DNA of 20,154 bases, from IMG/VR virus record IMGVR_UViG_3300009620_000092, positions 1-20,154 of that record; one strand, 5' to 3'. The number at the start of each line of letters is the position of its first letter. The stretch's first letter is position 1. The translations under genes were made by a program, and so were the position numbers. The DNA comes from a virus. This document shows positions 14,354 to 20,154 of this stretch, piece after piece. The notes beneath the pieces were generated by a model. It was given only the letters and a program-made list of their open reading frames with translations. It searched no databases and was not told the DNA's origin.

Positions 14354-14859
14354 TGGGAAGCGTTACAGTATTACCAGAACACAATATGAGAAAAATAGTA
14401 GAACTTTCTGGAGGAAGTCTTGACAAGTATAACTACTACTATAAAGGTGGTAAATTACATGTTAATGACGTGACACAGGAAGAACTGAACAACGGCTTAT
14501 CCACCTATATGGATAACTTGGACTTGTATTTGCTACAACCTCTAAGGGACAGTAGAAGTGAAAAGATGTCACGTCTAGCCAACGAGTATGTAGAACAATT
14601 CTATCCTTCTTATAGAAGGGAGCTTTTTATAGCCCTCGCTGAAGAAGCTAGAAATAATGGGTTAACGAACAGGACTGCATATATAGACCAATTGTTGACT
14701 TGGATTAAGACTGTAGTGTCAGCAGCCCTTCTTGCGGAAGACGCGATTGATTCTTGCGATACGGCAGAAGAAATAGAATCTATCAGCATTAATACAGAGG
14801 TATTCTCTGCTACAGACCCCGAGGTCACAATAAGAGGGGCAATGGCTATTGAAGATTAG
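14353..14859 (+). CDS. small unknown protein after the fibre gene (possible fibre chaperone)
   Basis: A 168-residue acidic protein. The first 45 residues look beta-prone (SVTVLPEHNMRKIVELSGG, YYYKGGKLHVNDV). The rest is helical (residues about 48-145, including RSEKMSRLANEYVEQF and RTAYIDQLLTWIKTVVSAA), followed by an acidic end. No known motif is recognised. It starts with TAATG overlap on the fibre stop, and small helical proteins directly after fibre genes are often fibre-assembly chaperones that are translated with their client. That role is inference from position and fold composition. A minor tail protein is an alternative. Confidence 0.75.
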   Translation: MGSVTVLPEHNMRKIVELSGGSLDKYNYYYKGGKLHVNDVTQEELNNGLSTYMDNLDLYLLQPLRDSRSEKMSRLANEYVEQFYPSYRRELFIALAEEARNNGLTNRTAYIDQLLTWIKTVVSAALLAEDAIDSCDTAEEIESISINTEVFSATDPEVTIRGAMAIED

Positions 14860-15421
14860 GCATTTTTATAAATTAATTCACGGTTGGTGTGATTTTGAAG
14901 ACATATATAAGGAGCAAGTTGAGGCAGCTAGTGACGGGTCTCATTTTGTAGAGGTGGGAACATATCAAGGACAAAGCGCTGCTTATATGGCAGTAGAGAT
15001 TGCTAATTCAAAAAAGAAAATACAGTTTGATTGCGTAGACAAATGGAAGTGGTGTTGGTCGAGTATAGAAAAAGCCGACGAAGATGATGACAGCAAGAAG
15101 ATTAAAGGAGGTGCGATTTATAACAATTTCCTCTTAAACACATTTCCAGTTAGAGATTATATAAATCCTATTAAAGAGTGGTCTGCCGATGCAGCACTTT
15201 TATACGAAGACAAGAGCGTAGATTTTGTTTTTATTGACGCAAGACATACATATGACATGGTTACACTGGATATTCAAAGTTGGTTACCTAAAGTAAAGAG
15301 TGGGGGCGTATTAGCTGGGCATGATTACTTTGATAAATTTCCAGAAGTCATTCAGGCGGTAGACGATTATTTTGGTGATTCAATATCTGTAAGAGGAAAC
15401 TCGTGGATACACCAGAACTAA
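14849..15421 (+). CDS. class I SAM-dependent methyltransferase (Methyltransf_24-like)
   Basis: A 190-residue methyltransferase. The SAM-binding motif I is VEVGTYQGQSA (34-44), the acidic ribose contact is probably Asp64 (DCVDKW), FIDARHTYD (128-136) is the family's motif IV region, and SGGVLAGHDY (151-160) closes the core. This type is often encoded with polysaccharide and sugar O-methylation genes, so the substrate may be a sugar, but the acceptor cannot be read. The start is a TTG at 14849, with a GAGGGG about ten bases upstream. No ATG occurs in frame until within the SAM-binding domain. It overlaps the previous gene by 11 bases and the following one by 19 bases, so it belongs to the fibre operon. 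Length is short but complete for a single-domain enzyme. Confidence 0.88.
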   Translation: MKIRHFYKLIHGWCDFEDIYKEQVEAASDGSHFVEVGTYQGQSAAYMAVEIANSKKKIQFDCVDKWKWCWSSIEKADEDDDSKKIKGGAIYNNFLLNTFPVRDYINPIKEWSADAALLYEDKSVDFVFIDARHTYDMVTLDIQSWLPKVKSGGVLAGHDYFDKFPEVIQAVDDYFGDSISVRGNSWIHQN

Positions 15422-17556
15422 AAAGCTACTTTGATTTTTTCCCAAAGGATATTTACTGTTGGATTAGGGGTGGATTAGTAAGAAGCCTGTTTGATAACAG
15501 TAAGACCAAAGACATAGATGTTTTTGTTTCAAACCGTCAAGACCAAGAAAGTATAGGTAAACATTTATTGAGTAGCGGTGCGACACATGTTGTTAATAGA
15601 GATATTTTAAACACCTTTAAAATCGATGGCCTTCAGGTAGATGTTTTTTGTGAAGAGGAAGGCTCTAGTCCGACAGATTGTGTAATCTGGTCTGACTATA
15701 CCATAGCGGCTGGCGCCATTGATTGTCACGGCAACATGTATTATCATCCAGATTTCATTAAGGATTGTATTGCAAAACGCTTACAGTACATAGGTAATGA
15801 TACAACCACCTCCCGAGCTTATAATAGACCAAACAGACTAAAAAGATTTCTCAATATAGGATACGAGATAGACAAAGAAAACATGTTAAAGCTTTTGGAT
15901 AGAATGTGTGTGGATAAAATCCCGTTACAAAAAGAAAGCTGGAAACCGACAATAAATAAATTTCACGTAGAAACAAAAACGACTTCTGGGTTTATATCAA
16001 AAGCTCAACCCAATGTAGAATCAACACCCAAACCTTTAGCTCCTTCGAGAGACTGCGTGTTAAAAGTAGCCATGCTAGACACAACCATTGCCATTAGCAC
16101 ATTTGACAGGCCAGACTGCCTTGATAAATTAATACAGTCAATAGTACAATATTATCCTAGCGTGCCAATCATAGTAGTTGACAACGGTATTGTTGAATAT
16201 AATACCCCAAAGTTGTTTAATAGCCATGTAAAAGTTTTCAGGATTAAAAAAGACGCCGGTTTGTCCGCGTGTCGCAATATGGCGATTGAACATGTAAAAA
16301 CTGAGTATGTTTTTATTATAGATGATGATGTTATTTTTACCGAGACAACAAAGATAGAAAATTTTCTGTCCGTTTTATACGAAGACCGACACATAGATAT
16401 AGTTGGAGGCTTGTTGTGGGATGAGGACAATAACAAATTACCAGCCACCCATAAAATTCCGGGTCAGGAAAATTTGATAGCTCAGTGTGACATAGACTTG
16501 GAAATAGTTGGAGACACCCTTTTTAAGTACCCAAGTCCAGATAATCTAAAAAAAACCAAGCACGGGATTAATTATAAATACGTAGATTATGTTATAAACT
16601 TCTTTCTCGCTAGGACAAAACTCTTCAAAGATATCCGGTGGGATAACAACTTAAAGCTCGCTGAGCATTTCGACTTTTTTCTGAGATTAAAGAACATGCC
16701 ATCCGGGTATGAACGCAGGGTTGCTTTTACGCCAGATGTAAAGGCTCACCACAAAAATAACAGCAGGGAAGAAGACCACTATCAGGAACATAGATTAAGA
16801 AGCAAGCACTTTTTTAAGATGTCAAAAGATAAGCATGGAATTAAGGATGTTGTTTTTTCGCATAGAGACTGGGCACATAGGACAATTAGGGGAGGACGAG
16901 ATAAGCAATCTTGGCAGTCTCCCATGTTTTTAGGAATAGGCACGGGGAGATGTGGAACAGCTTCATTAGCTAAGCTTATAGGGGGTTGTGACAACTGTGA
17001 AGTATTCCACGAGGCAAACTGGGAACATAAACAACACAAGCACAATACTCCCCTGCCTTGGGTTTTTGATGAGGACCAAGCGTCATTAAGAATAAAGAAC
17101 ATGAAAAAACGAGAATCTGTCCATTCCCTTTTTGGAGACGTGGCTTTCTACTATCTGAATTACTTGGACTTCTTCCTAGAAGAGTACCCCAACTTAAAAA
17201 TAGTCCACATATATAGAGACAAGGAAGAAGTAGTTAAGTCCTATCTCGCCAAAACATCCTCTGAATTTGGCCCAAAGGATTACGACAACTGGACCAAAGG
17301 CTCCAATATAGCAGACAAGATATGGACTCCCTGCTTTCCACAGTATGAAGTCGACAGCAAGCGAGAAGGGATATCTCGTTACTACGATGAGTATATAGCC
17401 AAAATAGAAAAATACAAAGACAGGATGTTTGAGATAGATGTCAAGAATCTGAACTCTTTTGAGTATCAGATTAAGCTTTTTGACTATCTGCAAATACCTT
17501 ACAGGAATAGAAAACACAGAGAAGTTATGGAAAACACCATCACAACAATAACTTGA
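15403..17556 (+). CDS. three-domain fusion: nucleotidyltransferase, GT2 glycosyltransferase, sulfotransferase
   Basis: A 717-residue fusion starting at a GTG (AGAGG about eight bases upstream) and overlapping the methyltransferase. Domain 1 (about 15-170) looks like the head domain of the polyA polymerase/CCA-adding nucleotidyltransferase superfamily: IRGGLVRSLF (21-30), KDIDVFV with Asp37/Asp39, and QVDVF with Asp80. Domain 2 (about 225-495) is a GT2 glycosyltransferase: TIAISTFDRP (228-237), IIVVDNG (256-262), the nucleotide-sugar metal site IDDDV with Asp307-309, and EHFDFFLRL (421-429) with the probable catalytic acid. Domain 3 (about 507-705) is a sulfotransferase: GIGTGRCGTASL (511-522) is the 5'-phosphosulfate loop that binds PAPS, and VHIYRDKEEVVKSY (601-614) is the 3'-phosphate site. 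All key motifs are present, so each domain may be active. The likely substrate is a glycan on the virion or host surface. Confidence 0.88.
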   Translation: MDTPELKSYFDFFPKDIYCWIRGGLVRSLFDNSKTKDIDVFVSNRQDQESIGKHLLSSGATHVVNRDILNTFKIDGLQVDVFCEEEGSSPTDCVIWSDYTIAAGAIDCHGNMYYHPDFIKDCIAKRLQYIGNDTTTSRAYNRPNRLKRFLNIGYEIDKENMLKLLDRMCVDKIPLQKESWKPTINKFHVETKTTSGFISKAQPNVESTPKPLAPSRDCVLKVAMLDTTIAISTFDRPDCLDKLIQSIVQYYPSVPIIVVDNGIVEYNTPKLFNSHVKVFRIKKDAGLSACRNMAIEHVKTEYVFIIDDDVIFTETTKIENFLSVLYEDRHIDIVGGLLWDEDNNKLPATHKIPGQENLIAQCDIDLEIVGDTLFKYPSPDNLKKTKHGINYKYVDYVINFFLARTKLFKDIRWDNNLKLAEHFDFFLRLKNMPSGYERRVAFTPDVKAHHKNNSREEDHYQEHRLRSKHFFKMSKDKHGIKDVVFSHRDWAHRTIRGGRDKQSWQSPMFLGIGTGRCGTASLAKLIGGCDNCEVFHEANWEHKQHKHNTPLPWVFDEDQASLRIKNMKKRESVHSLFGDVAFYYLNYLDFFLEEYPNLKIVHIYRDKEEVVKSYLAKTSSEFGPKDYDNWTKGSNIADKIWTPCFPQYEVDSKREGISRYYDEYIAKIEKYKDRMFEIDVKNLNSFEYQIKLFDYLQIPYRNRKHREVMENTITTIT

Positions 17557-17566
17557 GGTGTATAAT
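17557..17566 (+). promoter_or_regulatory. GGTGTATAAT promoter-like motif, copy 4
   Basis: A perfect copy directly after the stop of the fusion gene, 47 bases before the ATG at 17613. A second TATAAT lies at 17571-17576, so there may be two overlapping -10 boxes. The next gene has a strong AAGGAG at 17599-17604, as expected for a newly started transcript. Confidence 0.7.
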
Positions 17567-17612
17567 TTAGTATAATGGATTTTATGTTTAAAAAAACTAA
17601 AGGAGATACAAA

Positions 17613-18038
17613 ATGTCAGCAATGTCCGATTATTTAGAGGCCGCTCTAATTAACCACATTTTTAGAGGAACAGCGTTTTCACAACCGGCAGGTATTTACA
17701 TCGCTTTGACAAGTGGTGTACCCACAGACGCTACAACTGGTGGTACGCTAAACGAAATATCTGGCGCTGGTTATGCCAGAGCTTCTGGATGCGTTCCCAG
17801 CAGTAATGGCGACAGTAAGTGGGATGCTCCAACAACCGCTGGAGATACCGAGAACACAGCGGCCATCGAGTTTACCGCAGCCAGTGCGGATTGGGGATAT
17901 GTTTCTGGAGTGGCTATTGTAGACGCTCTAGCTGCCGGAAACATTCTTTTCCACGGCTCTCTCACAACGCCAAGAATTGTTCTCAGCGGCGATACTTTTA
18001 AGTTTAATGCCGGTGATATCGATATAACCCTAGCCTAA
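17613..18038 (+). CDS. small virion/tail-fibre-associated protein
   Basis: A 141-residue protein that I recognise as a type common in phage tail-fibre regions: an N-terminal helix with LEAALINHIFRGT, then PAGIYIALTSGVPTDA, a beta-rich middle with AIEFTAASADWGYVSGVAIVD and LFHGSLTTPRIVLSGD, ending FNAGDIDITLA. The role in the virion is not established; it is usually annotated as a tail fibre protein or as hypothetical. It is the first gene behind promoter-like motif 4, with a strong AAGGAG seven to eight bases before the ATG. It is followed after 12 bases by the next gene. Confidence 0.78.
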   Translation: MSAMSDYLEAALINHIFRGTAFSQPAGIYIALTSGVPTDATTGGTLNEISGAGYARASGCVPSSNGDSKWDAPTTAGDTENTAAIEFTAASADWGYVSGVAIVDALAAGNILFHGSLTTPRIVLSGDTFKFNAGDIDITLA

Positions 18039-18050
18039 AGGTTGGTCACA

Positions 18051-18500
18051 ATGAATATGACAGTTCTTAAAGATGAACTGCTCAATGACCCGCTTGGGAG
18101 AGGGTATTCCTCTATGAGTGACTTAGAGGTAATACAATCTCTCTTAGAGGTCAATCGCAGCGTTCTTACATCCATCCTTTCGGATGACCTTCTAGCGTGG
18201 GCTGGAATGAATGGAAGATTTGTAAAAATTACCAGAATAGCAGAAGATGAAACTAAGTCCGACGAACTTCGTTCGGTTGCTTGGGCTGCTAGAACCATGG
18301 TAGAGAGAGACGGGACTGACCTAGACCTCAACCTCCACGATAGGGAGGCAATGCTTGACTTGTTGGTTTCTGAAGGAGTAATAGATTCTTCAGATAAGGA
18401 TGACCTTGTTTCTTTAGCAAGCAAGCAAGCAAGCAGGGCCGAGGAGTTGGGGTTAGGCTTTAGGTTTCAGCAAGATGAGATTCAGAAAGCGAGGCCATAA
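18051..18500 (+). CDS. conserved phage protein of the fibre region
   Basis: A 149-residue mostly helical protein that begins MNMTVLKDELLNDPLGRGY. Proteins starting with a 'LK.EL..DPLGRGY..M.D' pattern are frequent in phage late regions next to fibre genes, but their function is not known to me. The frame also opens at a TTG at 18042, but an AAAGG at 18037-18041 is correctly spaced for the ATG at 18051, so I chose that. It contains five tandem AGCA units near its 3' end (18416-18435). It overlaps the next gene by TAATG. Confidence 0.78.
   Translation: MNMTVLKDELLNDPLGRGYSSMSDLEVIQSLLEVNRSVLTSILSDDLLAWAGMNGRFVKITRIAEDETKSDELRSVAWAARTMVERDGTDLDLNLHDREAMLDLLVSEGVIDSSDKDDLVSLASKQASRAEELGLGFRFQQDEIQKARP
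18416..18435 (+). repeat. five tandem AGCA tetranucleotides
   Basis: A perfect (AGCA)5 tract within the coding frame (residues around SLASKQASR). A change of one unit would shift the frame and truncate or alter the last 25 or so residues of this protein and disturb the coupled start of the following gene. Confidence 0.9.
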
Positions 18501-18907
18501 TGGCTGTTACCAAAGTTAATAGACAGGTCGAATGGAGCGGGGCAAGCTCTGTAAGCGTTTCTGCTAGCAGCAATGCTACAAGCGATGCGCACACGTTTGA
18601 TTCCACTTCTGTCTCAGCAATGATTACCACAAAGTGTGATAACGGTAGCACTCCTTCTACTGGAGATACAGTAGATTTCTATATATTGTATACAACAGGA
18701 GACCCGGACGGCGCCGCCACCGACGAGTATGATACTGTTGGTCACGCAATGCATGTTACGACTTTGGATACCAATTCGGAAGACCCAGCTAGAAAGACTG
18801 TAGAAATTCCAGTTAGTGCTAAAGGGTTTAAGGTATATGCTGTAAATAACTCTTCTTCGAATGCAATTACCATAAGTGCAGAAGTATACGAAACCAAGGC
18901 ATCGTAA
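18500..18907 (+). CDS. small beta-rich virion structural protein
   Basis: A 135-residue Ser/Thr-rich, beta-strand-rich protein (SVSVSASSNATSDAHTFD, VDFYILYTTGDPDGA, KTVEIPVSAKGFKVYAVNN, AITISAEVYETKAS). The composition and the neighbourhood (between two fibre-type genes) suggest a virion surface or tail component. I have the impression of similar sequences in phages, but cannot assign a named family. It starts as TAATG on the previous stop and ends three bases before the next ATG. Confidence 0.75.
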   Translation: MAVTKVNRQVEWSGASSVSVSASSNATSDAHTFDSTSVSAMITTKCDNGSTPSTGDTVDFYILYTTGDPDGAATDEYDTVGHAMHVTTLDTNSEDPARKTVEIPVSAKGFKVYAVNNSSSNAITISAEVYETKAS

Positions 18908-18910
18908 TAT

Positions 18911-20154
18911 ATGTTAGGGTTCAGTTCACTAAGTGAAACTCCTCTATCAACACCCAGCGCAGGACAGGCCCATTTAGGGTCTGTTTCTGTTAGCGCTAGC
19001 GGTGCGCTTAGTGCTAAAGCAGCTAAAACATCCTTGGCCGCAGCCTCTTTTTCTGCCCAAGCCTCATTATCAACAGCAGGGAAGGAAGATGTTTCCGGTG
19101 CTTCTCTAACCACTGGGCCAGCTACTCTTAGCGTAACAGCAAGGCTGAGCGTTTCAGCAAAAGGTGCCGTATCTGGACCGGCCACTCTTAGCGCAACGGG
19201 AAGACTAAGCGTTCCAGCAAAAAGCTCTGTGTCTGCACAGGCGTCTTTGTCTTCTGTCGCAAGAAAGGTTTCTGTTGGAGCCTCTGCGATTTCAGGCTCT
19301 GCAACCCTAGCTGCTGACGAAGTTATAAGTATTGTCGCAGCGACCACCATATCTGTAAGCGGCACTTTGTCTACAAAGGGAGCCGAAGACGTAGCTGGAA
19401 TTTCTCTTGCTACAGGACCAGCTACTCTTGGCGTAACAGGAAGACTAGACGTTTACGCAAAAAGCGCCGTGTCTGGACAGGCGTCCTTGGCTTCTACCGC
19501 AAGAAGGGTTTCTGTTGGAACGTCTACAATTTCAGGTTCTGCAACCCTTGCTGCCGACGAGGTTATAAGCATTGTTGCAGCGAGCGCCATGTCTGCAAGC
19601 GGTTCCTTATCTACCAAGGGAGCCGAAGACGTTGCTGGAATTTCTCTTACTACAGGACCAGCTACTCTAGGTGTCAAAGGGTTAATAATTGTTCGCATTG
19701 CTTGTAGTCTTTCGGGTCAAGCAACACTCGCTGGAGAAGGAAAAACCCCAAAAATAGGTGCCTCTGTAATAAGCGCCTCTGCTTCACTTTCTGCCAACGG
19801 CCAGCTAAAGATTTCAGGAATATCTTTATCAACAGGACCGGCGTCTTTATCCGCTATTTTAAGGAAGAGCGGATTAGGGGCGTGCTCTTTAACAGGCTCT
19901 TCGTCCTTCAGCGTAGACGGATACGCGACCACGAAGGGGTTAAACAGAATTATATTCCAGTCCAAGCCAAAGCTTGAGACAAAGCCCGCCCTACCAATTG
20001 TGGCCAGAGGTCACGCCTTTTCAGACAGCATAATAGCTGCTTGGCCTTTCTATGAACGGTACAGTTCTACAGTTAGAGACACATCTGGGATAGGGCGCCA
20101 CCTTTCGTTTAACAATATGGATGCCTCCACAGACTGGGAGGTTACAGAAAAGGG
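18911..20154 (+). CDS. Ser/Ala-rich repetitive tail fibre/adhesin with lectin-like domain (3' truncated)
   Basis: The frame is open from ATG 18911 to the window end (414 complete codons). It begins MLGFSSLSETPLSTP, a start typical of a family of phage tail proteins, and continues as a long Ser/Ala/Gly/Thr-rich region with short beta repeats (GPATLSVT, AISGSATLAADEV, GISLATGPATLG). Two 80-residue copies occur at 19201-19680. After about residue 335 the sequence changes character (GLNRIIFQSKPKLETKPALPIV), and from about 375 SIIAAWPFYERYSSTVRDTSG looks like the start of a concanavalin-like/LamG lectin domain, which normally follows a '..AWP' and 'D.SG.g' pattern. A receptor-binding fibre or adhesin is likely. 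AAGG about a dozen bases upstream is a weak ribosome site. The true C-terminus is outside the window. Confidence 0.85.
   Translation, partial: MLGFSSLSETPLSTPSAGQAHLGSVSVSASGALSAKAAKTSLAAASFSAQASLSTAGKEDVSGASLTTGPATLSVTARLSVSAKGAVSGPATLSATGRLSVPAKSSVSAQASLSSVARKVSVGASAISGSATLAADEVISIVAATTISVSGTLSTKGAEDVAGISLATGPATLGVTGRLDVYAKSAVSGQASLASTARRVSVGTSTISGSATLAADEVISIVAASAMSASGSLSTKGAEDVAGISLTTGPATLGVKGLIIVRIACSLSGQATLAGEGKTPKIGASVISASASLSANGQLKISGISLSTGPASLSAILRKSGLGACSLTGSSSFSVDGYATTKGLNRIIFQSKPKLETKPALPIVARGHAFSDSIIAAWPFYERYSSTVRDTSGIGRHLSFNNMDASTDWEVTEK
19201..19680 (+). repeat. two 240-base direct repeats in the adhesin gene
   Basis: Copy 1 is 19201-19440 and copy 2 is 19441-19680, exactly adjacent and in phase (80 codons each). 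A hand count gives about 38 mismatches in 240 positions (about 84% identity). A third partial unit of about 60 bases at 19141-19200 resembles the start of both. Segment 19081-19140 resembles 19381-19440, so the region is built of nested duplications. Confidence 0.93.

Noticed and set aside
18742-19365. 207-codon Ala/Thr-rich open frame on the minus strand
   Set aside because: It is the antisense shadow of the repetitive adhesin gene; repeats on the coding strand keep the opposite frame open.
1-20154. tRNA genes, CRISPR arrays, insertion sequences, integrase or attachment site
   Set aside because: No cloverleaf, regular spacer-repeat pattern, transposase or inverted terminal repeat was recognised by reading; a tRNAscan-type search was not possible here.

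Overview
The window is a contiguous piece of a tailed double-stranded DNA phage genome (Caudoviricetes), or of a prophage. It carries the head-morphogenesis core (TerL, portal, prohead protease/scaffold, a small capsid protein and the major capsid protein) followed by tail-fibre and adhesin-like genes. Every credible gene lies on the + strand. Genes are tightly packed, often with TAATG or ATGA overlaps and bacterial Shine-Dalgarno (SD) sequences, so the host is a bacterium. The host cannot be named from the sequence. The fibre modules and the sugar-modifying genes resemble those of marine and cyanobacterial phages, but that is an impression and not a result. No tRNA, CRISPR array, insertion sequence, integrase or attachment site was seen.

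Layout. 1-3374: end of an unknown gene, a membrane protein with an acidic Gly-rich tail, a GDP-mannose 4,6-dehydratase, an ornithine cyclodeaminase-family protein and two small unknown proteins. 3374-6090: packaging block, with an HNH nuclease and an XPF/ERCC4-type nuclease leading directly into the terminase large subunit. 6093-11436: portal, protease-scaffold fusion (with a likely nested scaffold-only start), putative decoration protein and major capsid protein, closed by a strong hairpin terminator at 11462-11500. 11508-17556: a large repeat-containing fibre protein, a small protein that may be a fibre chaperone, a SAM methyltransferase, and a 717-residue protein that joins nucleotidyltransferase, glycosyltransferase family 2 and sulfotransferase domains. 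17557-20154: three small virion-type proteins and the first 414 codons of a Ser/Ala-rich repetitive adhesin that runs off the window into what looks like a lectin domain.

How the parts fit. Four perfect copies of GGTGTATAAT sit in the four larger intergenic gaps (before portal, protease, fibre and the 17613 gene) and nowhere else that I found. They are the best candidates for the phage's late promoters and divide the structural region into transcription units. The fibre unit also carries sugar- and sulfate-transfer enzymes, and gmd upstream makes an activated deoxysugar. Together they suggest that this phage decorates a glycan, either on its own fibres or capsid or on the host surface. The most novel-looking items are the three-domain fusion at 15403-17556, the nuclease pair next to TerL, the phage-borne ornithine cyclodeaminase homologue, and the repeated promoter motif.
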